Source: Paraburkholderia xenovorans LB400 (GTDB taxonomy: Bacteria; Pseudomonadota; Gammaproteobacteria; Burkholderiales; Burkholderiaceae). From it: a stretch of DNA of 64,000 nt. The translations under genes were made by a program, and so were the position numbers. The stretch covers positions 1,798,001-1,862,000 of the forward strand of contig NC_007952.1 in assembly GCF_000013645.1 (NCBI RefSeq). Direction: 5' to 3'. Shown here in pieces: positions 35,293-43,713 of the stretch. Below the pieces are notes generated by a model. That model worked only from the letters and a program-made list of their open reading frames with translations. It did no database searches and was not told where the DNA came from. How positions within the stretch are numbered: the first letter of the stretch is position 1; every line of letters starts with the position of its first letter.

Positions 35293-36552
35293 ATGAACGA
35301 TTCATCACTTCAGCCGGGGCTTGGTGAGCAGCCACCCAAGGCCGTGAAAACCACCCACACCGCTCACGCCAGCGCCGCTCACCCCGCGCCCGAACCCGAC
35401 CCACACGCGAAACCGCGCCGCCGTCTGTGGCCGTTCGCACTGGGCGGCCTCGCCGTGGCGCTGCTGATCGTCGGCATCGTGCCGCGCCTTCATGCCAGCG
35501 CCGCGCTCACCGAGCAAACACAAGCGCAAAGCATGCTCGTCGTTTCGGTGGTCAAGCCGCGCCCCGCGCCGAGCATGAATGAACTGCTGCTGCCCGGCTC
35601 CGTGATGCCGTTCGCCGAAGCCTCGATCTACGCGCGCACGAGCGGCTATCTCGCGCATTGGAACACCGACATCGGCGCGCAGGTGAAAAGCGGCCAGGTT
35701 CTCGCGACGATCGAAGCGCCCGATCTGGACGCGCAACTGCGCCAGGCCCGCGCCGACGAAGCCACCGCGCAGGCCAATTTCGACTACGCGAAGACCACCG
35801 CGCAGCGCTGGGAGGACATGCTGAAGACCCAGTCGGTCGCGCAGCAGGACGCCGACACCAAGGTCAGCGACATGGAAGCGCGCCGCGCCATGCTGGCGTC
35901 GGCGCAGGCCAATGTCGCGCATCTCGCCGAACTGGTCTCGTACGAGAAAATCACCGCGCCGTTCGACGGTGTGATCACCGCGCGCAACGTGGACGTCGGC
36001 GCACTGGTGACGGCGGGCGGCACGCCCGGCGCCGCGGGCATGTCGGGCGAGCTATTCCATATCCAGCAGAACGGCGTGCTGCGAGTGTTCGTCGACGTGC
36101 CGCAGAACGACGCGCCTTACGTCACGCCGGCCACCGGCGTCTATCTGAGCGCCCAGCAGTATCCGGGCCGCCGCATCCCCGCGAAGGTGGCGCGCAGCAC
36201 CGGCTCGATCGATCCGTCGAGCCGCACGCTGCGCGTCGAGGTGGACGTCGACAACAAGGACAGCGCGCTGATGCCCGGCGCTTACACGCAGGTGCATCTG
36301 CAACTGCAATCGGCCACGCCGGCACTCGATGTGCCCGTCAGCGCCCTGCTGTTCCGGCCGGACGGCGTGATGGTCGCGGTGGTCGACAGCAATGGCCGCG
36401 CGGTGCTGAAGACCGTGCATATCGGCCGCGATTTCGGCACGCACGTGGAGATCACGACGGGACTCGCCGCCACCGACCGCGTGATCGACAACCCGAGCGA
36501 TTCGCTGAGCACCGGCCAGATGGTTCAGATCATGCCGGCCATGCACGGCTGA
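35293..36552 (+). CDS. RND efflux periplasmic adaptor (membrane fusion protein)
   Basis: 419 residues. An N-terminal cytoplasmic tail is followed by one helix (about 43-62), then a lipoyl half-motif (YLAHWNTDIGAQVKSGQVLATIEAP), a helical hairpin rich in Ala/Gln/Glu (about 135-205), the second lipoyl half (ITAPFDGVITARNVDVGALV) and a beta-barrel domain. It bridges the RND pump and the outer-membrane factor. Order pump - adaptor - outer-membrane factor on one transcript. Confidence 0.92.
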   Translation: MNDSSLQPGLGEQPPKAVKTTHTAHASAAHPAPEPDPHAKPRRRLWPFALGGLAVALLIVGIVPRLHASAALTEQTQAQSMLVVSVVKPRPAPSMNELLLPGSVMPFAEASIYARTSGYLAHWNTDIGAQVKSGQVLATIEAPDLDAQLRQARADEATAQANFDYAKTTAQRWEDMLKTQSVAQQDADTKVSDMEARRAMLASAQANVAHLAELVSYEKITAPFDGVITARNVDVGALVTAGGTPGAAGMSGELFHIQQNGVLRVFVDVPQNDAPYVTPATGVYLSAQQYPGRRIPAKVARSTGSIDPSSRTLRVEVDVDNKDSALMPGAYTQVHLQLQSATPALDVPVSALLFRPDGVMVAVVDSNGRAVLKTVHIGRDFGTHVEITTGLAATDRVIDNPSDSLSTGQMVQIMPAMHG

Positions 36553-36584
36553 GTGCCTCCACCGCCTCCAGAAAGGATCCGCCG

Positions 36585-38042
36585 ATGTTCTCCCTGTCTC
36601 TGTCACGACCGCTGCCGCGCCGCGCGCTGGCGGCCACGCTGATCGGCGCGCTGCTGAGCGCGTGCTCGACCCTGCCGCCCTATCAGCGCCCGAGCGCCGG
36701 GATTCCCGCGCACTATGCGGGCGCCGCGCCCGGCTGGGCGCAAGCCGCGCCAGGCGACGCCGCACCGCGCGGCCCCTGGTGGACGATCTTCAACGATCCG
36801 GTGCTCGACCAGCTCGAAGCGCGCATCGACGTATCGAACCAGACCGTGCGCAAAGCGGTCGCGCAGGTTCAGCAGGCGCGCTCGATGGTGGACTATCAGC
36901 GCGCCGGCTTCTTCCCGACGATCACCGCCGGTGTCGCGCAGGATCGCTACCGGACCTCGCAGAACGTCGCAGGAAAGTCGCTCGCGGGCAAGACCGTGCC
37001 GGACTATTCGGCGGGCGTGGCGGCGAGCTGGGAGCCGGATCTGTTCGGTCGGGTGCGCGACAGTGTGAACGGTGCGCAGGCCGACGCGCAGGCGAGCGAA
37101 GCGGACCTCGAAGGCGTGCGCCTCGCGATGAGCGCGGATCTGGCCATCGACTATTTCTCGCTGCGCTCGCTCGACACGCAAAAGAAGCTGCTCGACGACA
37201 GCGTGAGCGCCTACGCCGCCGCGTTGAAGCTCCTCCAGCAGCAGCTGAAAAACGGCGCGATCGACGCCTCCGCCGTCGCGCAGGCCACGACGCAACTCGA
37301 AGCGACGCGCACCCAGGACACCGACATCGACGTGACACGCTCGCAGATGCAGCACGCCATCGCCACGCTGATCGGCGAGCCTGCTTCGAGCTTCACGCTG
37401 CCGCCGAACGGCTCGGCCGTGACGCCGCCCGCGATTCCGCCCGGCTTGCCGTCGCAACTGCTGGAACGGCGCCCCGATATCGCCGCCGCCGAACGGCGCG
37501 TGGCGTCGGCGAACGCACAGATCGGCGTCGCGCATGCGGCGTTTTTCCCGGACCTGGTGCTGTCCGCGAGCGCGGGGCTCGAAAGCTCGTTTTTCGCGCC
37601 GTGGCTGAGCGCGCCGAGCCTGTTCTGGTCGCTCGGTCCGCAACTGGCCGGCACGCTGTTCGACGGCGGCAAACGCAAGGCCAGCCTGCACGGCGCCACC
37701 GCGCAATACGACGGCGCCGTGGCGGATTATCGTCAGTCGGTGCTGGTGGCGTTCCAGCAGGTCGAAGACAACCTCTCCGCGCTGCATTCCCTCGCCGACG
37801 AAGCCGTCAGCCAGCAGCGCGCCACCACCGCCGCGGATCTGTCGTTGCGGCTCACCACGAACCGTTTCAACGCGGGCGCGGTCAGCTATCTCGACGTGGT
37901 CACGGCGCAGACGATCGCGCTCTCGAACCAGCGGATCGCGGATCAGATCGCCGCGCGGCAGCTGGAGTCGAGTGTGCTGTTGCTGGAGGCGTTGGGCGGG
38001 ACGTGGGGCAATGGCAGCAGCGGCGCGGCGGGTGCGGCTTAG
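36585..38042 (+). CDS. Outer-membrane efflux lipoprotein (NodT/OprM family)
   Basis: 485 residues. The lipoprotein signal peptide has a lipobox at LLSACS. Two TolC-type repeats are visible (for example PGLPSQLLERRPDIAAAERRV, the conserved start of the second repeat). AAAGGA is placed before the ATG at 36585. It completes the tripartite RND system. Confidence 0.93.
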   Translation: MFSLSLSRPLPRRALAATLIGALLSACSTLPPYQRPSAGIPAHYAGAAPGWAQAAPGDAAPRGPWWTIFNDPVLDQLEARIDVSNQTVRKAVAQVQQARSMVDYQRAGFFPTITAGVAQDRYRTSQNVAGKSLAGKTVPDYSAGVAASWEPDLFGRVRDSVNGAQADAQASEADLEGVRLAMSADLAIDYFSLRSLDTQKKLLDDSVSAYAAALKLLQQQLKNGAIDASAVAQATTQLEATRTQDTDIDVTRSQMQHAIATLIGEPASSFTLPPNGSAVTPPAIPPGLPSQLLERRPDIAAAERRVASANAQIGVAHAAFFPDLVLSASAGLESSFFAPWLSAPSLFWSLGPQLAGTLFDGGKRKASLHGATAQYDGAVADYRQSVLVAFQQVEDNLSALHSLADEAVSQQRATTAADLSLRLTTNRFNAGAVSYLDVVTAQTIALSNQRIADQIAARQLESSVLLLEALGGTWGNGSSGAAGAA

Positions 38043-38045
38043 TGA

Positions 38046-38088
38046 CAACTCAGGGTCAACTCAGGGTCAACTCAAGGTCAACTCAAGG
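38046..38088. repeat. Four-copy 11-bp tandem repeat
   Basis: CAACTCAGGGT twice, then CAACTCAAGGT and a fourth copy lacking the last base, directly after the stop of the outer-membrane factor gene and before the convergent histidine kinase gene. No stem-loop or coding role is evident. Confidence 0.85.
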
Positions 38089-38102
38089 CCGCCCCGGCGC
38101 GT

Positions 38103-39563
38103 TCACGCGCTGCGCGGGAACGTCAACACGAACCGTGTGCTCCGTGCATCGCTCTCGGCGTGCACGGACCCGCCGTGCAGTTCCATGATCGTGCGCACGA
38201 TAGCGAGCCCGAGCCCCGTGGACCCGGAAGACCCTTGCGACAACCCCGCCGACGGCAGCGCGCTGCGCGACGGATCGACCCGGTAAAAGCGGTCGAAAAT
38301 CCGTTCGATGTGCTCGGCGGGAATCGGCTGCCCCTGGTTCTCCACGCTCACGCGCACTGCGTCGGCCGACTCGCTAGCGTCCAGCGCGATCTCGCCCCCC
38401 GGCGGCGTATAGCGAATGGCATTGGCGAGCAGATTGCTCACGGCGCGGCGGAACAGTTCGAGATCCGCCGTCAGACTGGCCGCGCCGCTGACGCGCACAC
38501 GCACATTCGCTTCTTCGGCAATCCCTTCGAAGTAGTCGGCGATATGCGCCAACTCCTCGCCCGCGTCGAACGCACGCATATGTTTGACGAACTGCGGATG
38601 CTCGGCACGCGCCAGAAACAGCACGTTCTCGATCATCTTCGAGAGCCGGTCGCACTCTTCCAGATTCGACGCGAGCACCGATTCGTATTCGTCGACGGAA
38701 CGCGGCCGCGCCAGCGCGACTTCAGCGGCGCCGCGCATGTTGCTGAGCGGCGTGCGCATGTCGTGTGCGAGGTCGGCGGTGAAACGCGACAGACGCTGAA
38801 AACCGTGCTCGACGCGCTCGAGCATCGCGTTCAACGCCGCCACCAGCGTGTCGAGTTCGCTCGGCACGCGCGCCACCGCGATTCGCGTATGCAGGCGATT
38901 CACCGTGACGAGGCTCGCGCTCGCCGCGATATCGCGCAACGGCCGCAGCGCGGCACGAATCAGCAGGTAGCCGAGCAGCACGGCCAGCAGCACGCCGGCC
39001 ACGCCCGCCAGGTTGAGCTTGTCGCGGTAACGGTCCAGCAACAGCCAGCGGTCGCTCATGTTGCGCGCCACCAGCACGCTCGCCGTGTCGCCGTCGCGCA
39101 GCCGCGCGTCGGTGAGAATGCCGCGGATCGGCGCGCCGTTGCGGCCGGTCCAGTCGCCGATATCGGCCTCCGCAATGCGCTCGGTCGCGGCCACTCGCGT
39201 GAGCGGCGGCAACGCCGCCAGCGTTGCGGCGCCGCTCGCCGCATCCGGCGCCGCGAGCACGCCGGCGATGTTGTGTTCGATCGCCCGCGTGCCGTCGGGA
39301 TCGAACACTTCCATCGACATGGCTTCGTTGCCCAGCACGATACTGGTCAAGCGCTCGCTGTGGTCGCGAATGCCCTGCGCCGTGTCCAGTTCCTCGGCGA
39401 GCCGCCGCGCATGGCGCGCGGCGAGCACGATGTCGAGATTGTCCTGCGCCTTGATCTGCTTTTCGAGCGCGAGATACAGAAAACTGCCGACCAGCACGAA
39501 AACCGCCAGCGTCGTAGCGCCGAACGCCAGCGCCAGCGTCGCGGCGAGCGAGCGGCCGCGCAT
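38103..39563 (-). CDS. Sensor histidine kinase (heavy-metal-sensor-like, OmpR-partner type)
   Basis: 486 residues. First helix about 9-33, a periplasmic domain (about 35-180), second helix about 185-205, HAMP, then the dimerisation helix with phospho-acceptor His267 in DLAHDMRTPLSN. The ATPase domain has NLLANAIRYTP, IFDRFYR and GLGLAIVRTIMELHGG. Its ATG overlaps the response-regulator stop as TGATG, so they are coupled. Convergent with the RND operon, which it likely controls. Confidence 0.92.
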   Translation of the reverse strand: MRGRSLAATLALAFGATTLAVFVLVGSFLYLALEKQIKAQDNLDIVLAARHARRLAEELDTAQGIRDHSERLTSIVLGNEAMSMEVFDPDGTRAIEHNIAGVLAAPDAASGAATLAALPPLTRVAATERIAEADIGDWTGRNGAPIRGILTDARLRDGDTASVLVARNMSDRWLLLDRYRDKLNLAGVAGVLLAVLLGYLLIRAALRPLRDIAASASLVTVNRLHTRIAVARVPSELDTLVAALNAMLERVEHGFQRLSRFTADLAHDMRTPLSNMRGAAEVALARPRSVDEYESVLASNLEECDRLSKMIENVLFLARAEHPQFVKHMRAFDAGEELAHIADYFEGIAEEANVRVRVSGAASLTADLELFRRAVSNLLANAIRYTPPGGEIALDASESADAVRVSVENQGQPIPAEHIERIFDRFYRVDPSRSALPSAGLSQGSSGSTGLGLAIVRTIMELHGGSVHAESDARSTRFVLTFPRSA

Positions 39564-40240
39564 CAGGCCGTGTCCTTCAGTTCGAGCACATAGCCCACGC
39601 CGCGCACGGTGTGAATCAGCTTGACGGAAAAGTTGTCGTCGATCTTGGTGCGCAAGCGGCGGATCGCGACTTCGACCACATTGGTATCGCTGTCGAAATT
39701 CATATCCCACACGTACGACGCGATCTGCGTGCGGCTCAGCACCTCGCCCTGACGCCGCGCGAGCAGTTGCAGCAGCGAGAATTCACGCGGCGTGAGGTCG
39801 ATACGCGTACCGCCGCGCTTCACGCGCCGGCGGTTCACGTCCATTTCCAGGTCGCCTACCTTGATGAGTTCGCTTTCGCGCGGCGGCCCGCGGCGCGCCA
39901 GCGTGCGCACGCGGGCCAGCAATTCGACGAACGCAAAGGGTTTGACGAGGTAATCGTCCGCGCCGAGTTCGAGGCCGCGTACGCGGTCGTCCACGTCGTC
40001 GCGCGCGGTGAGGAACAGCACGGGCGTGGTGCGCGTGGTGCGCAAGGTCTTGACGACGCCCCAGCCGTCCATGCCGGGCAGCATCACGTCGAGCACGATC
40101 ACGTCGTACTCTTCTTCGAGGGCGAGGATCAGCCCCTGAGGGCCGTCGTTCGCCACGTCGACCGCGTAGCCGGATTCTTCCAGGCCTTTCTTCAGATAGG
40201 CCGCTGTTTTCAGCTCGTCCTCGATCACCAGGATTCGCAT
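39563..40240 (-). CDS. OmpR/CusR-type response regulator
   Basis: 225 residues. The receiver domain has an acidic pocket (IEDE), phospho-acceptor Asp51 in IVLDVMLPGMDG and Lys in LVKPFAFVEL. A winged-helix DNA-binding domain follows (LTPREFSLLQLLARRQGEVLSR-like core). First gene of the two-component pair. Two symmetrical elements lie within 75 nt upstream, one of which resembles the sites before the RND operon, so autoregulation and RND control are likely. Confidence 0.93.
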   Translation of the reverse strand: MRILVIEDELKTAAYLKKGLEESGYAVDVANDGPQGLILALEEEYDVIVLDVMLPGMDGWGVVKTLRTTRTTPVLFLTARDDVDDRVRGLELGADDYLVKPFAFVELLARVRTLARRGPPRESELIKVGDLEMDVNRRRVKRGGTRIDLTPREFSLLQLLARRQGEVLSRTQIASYVWDMNFDSDTNVVEVAIRRLRTKIDDNFSVKLIHTVRGVGYVLELKDTA

Positions 40241-40258
40241 CGGTTGCTCCGCTTTGCG

Positions 40259-40282
40259 TTGACGGTGAAATCATACCGTCAA
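40259..40282. promoter_or_regulatory. TTGACGGT inverted repeat upstream of the response regulator
   Basis: TTGACGGT and ACCGTCAA form perfect 8-bp arms around an 8-nt spacer, 19-42 nt upstream of the start codon. It may be an operator or a hairpin in the 5' leader. Confidence 0.5.
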
Positions 40283-40296
40283 GCACTTGGGCGCGT

Positions 40297-40313
40297 GATT
40301 ACGATCCGGTAAT
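40297..40313. promoter_or_regulatory. Candidate response-regulator binding site
   Basis: GATTACGATCCGGTAAT, 57 nt upstream of the regulator gene. It shares the ATTAC(C/G)G...GT(T/A)ATC pattern, read in one or other orientation, with two sites before the RND operon. Confidence 0.45.
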
Positions 40314-40323
40314 GTTCACGCGC

Positions 40324-41529
40324 TTACTCAGGGTGCGCGCCGCCCGCTTCCGCAGAGGCCTGCATGGCAGGCGCGAGCGGCGCCCCGTCTTCCCCCGCAT
40401 GCGGCGCCGCGGCACCGGCGTGCCGCAGCTTCTTCGCCCGGCCGATCAGTTCACGGGTCAGGCGCCGCGCGCGAATCGCCGCGAGGCCCCAGTTCGAATT
40501 GATGGTCTGCACGGTCCACGCGGTGGTCGCTTCGCCGCGCGACCAGTACGCCTTGAAGTCTTCGGTGCCGACGCCGAAATCGAGGTCGTAGCCGCTGTCG
40601 AACGCCCATTTCACGCATTGCTCCACAGCGATCAGACCCGGGCAGAACTTGCCGTAGTGCGGGTCGAAGCCGGCAAAGATCGCGCTCGCCCACGGATTGC
40701 CCACGCTCGCGATGATCGCGGCCACCGGTGTTTCGTCCAGTGTGACCACGATCAGGCGGGCCATCGAGGGCACCTCGCCCGAATAGATCAGCTTGCCCAG
40801 GAAGCGCTCGAACTCGGGCAAATCGAGCCATACGCTGCGTTTGCCGACGCGATCGCTCCACGCCCGTTTGCATTTGAACATCCACTCGATGATGGATGCC
40901 GTTTCGCTTTCTTCCGCCGGGTCGAGCGTGCGCACGGCGACCGTGCCTTCTTTCGACAACTTCTTCGCGAAGCCGCCGGGCCGCTTGCCGAACAGCGTGC
41001 CGAGCGTCCCGCAGTACGCGTCCCAACTGCCCTGCCCGCGCAACCGGGCGGCGGACGCGTTGTGCGCCTCGCTGAACAGGATCCTGCGTTCCCGCATCAC
41101 CAGCGCGTGCAGTTCGAGCCGCTCACGCACGTACGGCAGGTGGATGAAGTCGGCGCCGCACCGCCGGCGCGCCGTCTCCCACGCGCCCGCCACGCGCGCC
41201 GCGGCGGCTGCGCCGGCCTCGACCAGCACGCTCGTGAAGTCGCCGCCTTGCGGGCCGAGCGGCACGAGATAGGTCCACAGCGAGCGTTTGACCGCTTCGA
41301 GCGGCCAGATCATCACCAGCTTTCCGTCTTCGCGGCACACAATGCATTTCAGCTTGCGGCCATGCGGCTTCGACACGTGCTTCCATGCCAGCCAGCAAAA
41401 CGCGAACGACTGATAGCAATAGCCTTGCGCTTTTGACCATAGCGCGTCCCATTCGGGCTGCAGCGCGCGAAATTCAGCTTCGTCGCCGATGACGTCGTAG
41501 CGCCGAGTGATCCGGGTTGTCTCGTCCAT
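40324..41529 (-). CDS. GNAT/FemAB-like acyltransferase (BioF2-like domain)
   Basis: 401 residues. The middle (about 175-330) has the BioF2/FemAB-type double-GNAT pattern, including ETASIIEWMFKCKRAWSDRVG, LDETPVAAIIASV and the late DFGVGTEDFKAYWSRGE segment. Related proteins are often linked to polysaccharide or cellulose-type synthesis, but nothing here fixes the substrate. No close operon partner: it is 238 nt after the guanidine operon end on the same strand. Confidence 0.75.
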   Translation of the reverse strand: MDETTRITRRYDVIGDEAEFRALQPEWDALWSKAQGYCYQSFAFCWLAWKHVSKPHGRKLKCIVCREDGKLVMIWPLEAVKRSLWTYLVPLGPQGGDFTSVLVEAGAAAAARVAGAWETARRRCGADFIHLPYVRERLELHALVMRERRILFSEAHNASAARLRGQGSWDAYCGTLGTLFGKRPGGFAKKLSKEGTVAVRTLDPAEESETASIIEWMFKCKRAWSDRVGKRSVWLDLPEFERFLGKLIYSGEVPSMARLIVVTLDETPVAAIIASVGNPWASAIFAGFDPHYGKFCPGLIAVEQCVKWAFDSGYDLDFGVGTEDFKAYWSRGEATTAWTVQTINSNWGLAAIRARRLTRELIGRAKKLRHAGAAAPHAGEDGAPLAPAMQASAEAGGAHPE

Positions 41530-41767
41530 GTCGCCTCACACCGTAGCGTGTCGTGTTTTTTGTTCCCGAGCCGGTCAGTGGGGAAAGCGCGGACGCCGGA
41601 CCCCGCCGGCGCCGACTGGAGCGGGTGACATGAGCATGCTCCGACGCATGGTTAAGGTGTGTGCGGCGGCGTACGCTGCAATGCGGCGTGACGGCGGTTC
41701 CGCTATTGCAGCGCCGGAAGGCGCACGTGGCGGCGCCGCCGGCGGGTGCGCGGGCGTGAGTGGTGCT

Positions 41768-42682
41768 CTACTCGACGTTGTCCGCGATATCCGTCATACG
41801 GATCATGTGCGGCTTGACCACGTCGTCCTCGTCGTCGTGGCTTTCCGTGGGCGGATGGATCAACGCTTCGAGCCGTGCCTTGGTGGCCACGAACTCCGGC
41901 GACGTGACCTGCGAGTAATCGCGCGGCCGGGGCACCGGCACTTCGATCAACTCCTGCACTTCGCCCGGATTCGCCTTCAGCACCAGAATACGGTCGGCCA
42001 GAAAGATCGCCTCGTCCAGATCGTGCGTGATGAACAGCACGGTCACGTCGATGTTGCGCCAGATATCGAGCAGATGCGTCTGCATCTTCGCGCGCGTTTG
42101 CGCGTCGAGTGCGCCGAACGGCTCGTCCATCAGCAGAATGCGCGGGCGGTTGGCGAGCGCGCGGGCAATCGCCACACGCTGCTTCATGCCGCCCGACAAT
42201 TGATGCGGATAGGCATTGGCGAATTTCGTCAGGCCGACCAGATCCAGCCATTGCAGCGCCTCGCGTTCCGCATGCAGGGTGGCGTGGCCGTTCATCTTCA
42301 GACCGAACATGACATTCTTCTTGACCGTCAGCCACGGAAACAGCGTGTAGCCCTGGAACACCATGCCGCGGTCGGCGCCCGGCCCCTGCACGGGTTTGCC
42401 GTCGAGCAGCACGCTGCCGCTGGTTTGCCGCTCCAGTCCGGCGAGAATGCGGATCAACGTGGACTTGCCGCAGCCCGACGGTCCGATCACGCAGACGAAC
42501 TCGCGCCGGTGCGTCTTGAAGCTGATGCCGTCGAGCGCGGTGCACTCGCCTTGCGCCGTCTCGAAGCGCTTGCCGAGTTCGCGCACCTCCAGAATCACCT
42601 CACGCGACTTCAGGCGGTCGAAACGTTCGCGCACCGCTTCGGACTGGATCAGGTACGACGGAATCGGTTGCGGATTTAACAT
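41768..42682 (-). CDS. ABC transporter ATPase, nitrate/taurine type (guanidine operon)
   Basis: 304 residues. One NBD: Walker A GPSGCGKST, signature LSGGMKQRVAIARA, Walker B ILLMDEPFGALD and the His switch ITHDLDEA. A C-terminal acidic tail of about 65 residues follows. Last gene of the riboswitch-controlled operon, 59 nt after the permease. AAGGGA precedes the ATG at 42682; the earlier ATG at 42730 is less likely. The system probably imports guanidine, using the binding protein encoded about 11 kb away under a second guanidine-I riboswitch. Confidence 0.9.
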   Translation of the reverse strand: MLNPQPIPSYLIQSEAVRERFDRLKSREVILEVRELGKRFETAQGECTALDGISFKTHRREFVCVIGPSGCGKSTLIRILAGLERQTSGSVLLDGKPVQGPGADRGMVFQGYTLFPWLTVKKNVMFGLKMNGHATLHAEREALQWLDLVGLTKFANAYPHQLSGGMKQRVAIARALANRPRILLMDEPFGALDAQTRAKMQTHLLDIWRNIDVTVLFITHDLDEAIFLADRILVLKANPGEVQELIEVPVPRPRDYSQVTSPEFVATKARLEALIHPPTESHDDEDDVVKPHMIRMTDIADNVE

Positions 42683-42741
42683 GATGGAATCCCTTGAATG
42701 CTGTGCTGTACAGGCGATAAACCGTGTCATGAAACCGTCCG

Positions 42742-43713
42742 CTACGCCTTGAGCGTGCGGTCCCACGGAAACAGCTTGCGGCCGAGCCAGGCCAGCACGA
42801 GATCGGTGCCCAGACCGATGATGCCGATCATCATGATCGCCGCGTAGACGTTCTCGAAATGCGTGTAGCGCGCCTGTTGCGTGATGTACCAGGTGATGCC
42901 CGAACTGGTGCCGACCAGTTCCGCGACGATCAGATAGGTCCAAGCCCAGCCGAGCAGAATGCGCTGATCGCGATACAGATCCGGCAGAATGCCGGGAATC
43001 ACCACGTGCGTGAGCAGCTTGAGCTTTTTCGTGCCGAGCGTCATGGCGGCTTCGAACAGGCCGTATTCGAGCTTGCGCGTGGTGTTCGCCACGATCAGCA
43101 CCTGCTGGAACAACGTGCCGATCACGATGATCGCGATCTTCGGGCCGTCGTAGATGCCGAGGATCGCCACCATCAGCGCGCCGAACGCGGGCGCCGGCAA
43201 ATAGCGGAAGAACTCGAAGAACGGCTCCTGCAAACGCGCAATCGCGCTATACGTGCCGCACACAATGCCGATCGGCACGCCGATCACGGACGACAGCACG
43301 AAGCCCCAGAAAATCACCTGAATGCTGTGCCATAGGCTTTGATGCAGCCATACACCGTCGCGCGACGCGGGCGGCGTGGTGAACGCGGTGTAGAACGCGC
43401 GCAGCACTTCATGGGGCGCCGGCAGATACACCGGGTTGACCGGCTCGCCCACCGGCAGGGCCGTATGGGCTTCGCGCGCGTGGCTGAGTTCGTCGGCGAA
43501 TACGTCCTTGTCGACGCGCATGCCCGGCTGGAAATAGTCGACGCTGCCGGGACTCGCGATCAGCATTTGCGGATGCCAGATGAACGGCACGTAGCTGACC
43601 AGACACCACACGAGGAGCGGCAACAGGAACGAGCCCGCGCCCAACAGCCATTTGCCGCGCACGGAAAGTTCGCGGCGCACCGCGAACCATTCGGTTCTGT
43701 CAATGACGGCCAT
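42742..43713 (-). CDS. ABC transporter permease, nitrate/taurine type (guanidine operon)
   Basis: 323 residues. One N-terminal helix, a periplasmic segment of about 80 residues, then five or six helices with the EAA-type coupling loop (EAAMTLGTKKLKLLTHVVIPG). The extra N-terminal helix and periplasmic segment are typical of permeases in urea-carboxylase-type clusters. CCGGAG lies 8 nt upstream of the ATG at 43713, which overlaps the end of the allophanate hydrolase gene by 14 nt. Confidence 0.9.
   Translation of the reverse strand: MAVIDRTEWFAVRRELSVRGKWLLGAGSFLLPLLVWCLVSYVPFIWHPQMLIASPGSVDYFQPGMRVDKDVFADELSHAREAHTALPVGEPVNPVYLPAPHEVLRAFYTAFTTPPASRDGVWLHQSLWHSIQVIFWGFVLSSVIGVPIGIVCGTYSAIARLQEPFFEFFRYLPAPAFGALMVAILGIYDGPKIAIIVIGTLFQQVLIVANTTRKLEYGLFEAAMTLGTKKLKLLTHVVIPGILPDLYRDQRILLGWAWTYLIVAELVGTSSGITWYITQQARYTHFENVYAAIMMIGIIGLGTDLVLAWLGRKLFPWDRTLKA

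Noticed and set aside
35658..36584. Long plus-strand open frame reading into the outer-membrane factor from far upstream
   Set aside because: This part overlaps the adaptor gene in another frame and is Arg/Ala-rich without family similarity. The outer-membrane factor has a proper lipoprotein signal and RBS at 36585.
38046..38088. Possible CRISPR-like array
   Set aside because: Units are 11 bp, contiguous and without spacers; no cas genes in the window.
41530..41767. GC-rich self-complementary stretch after the guanidine operon as a terminator
   Set aside because: The GGCGCCGCC-type stem is ambiguous among several registers and has no T-run; I could not choose one structure.
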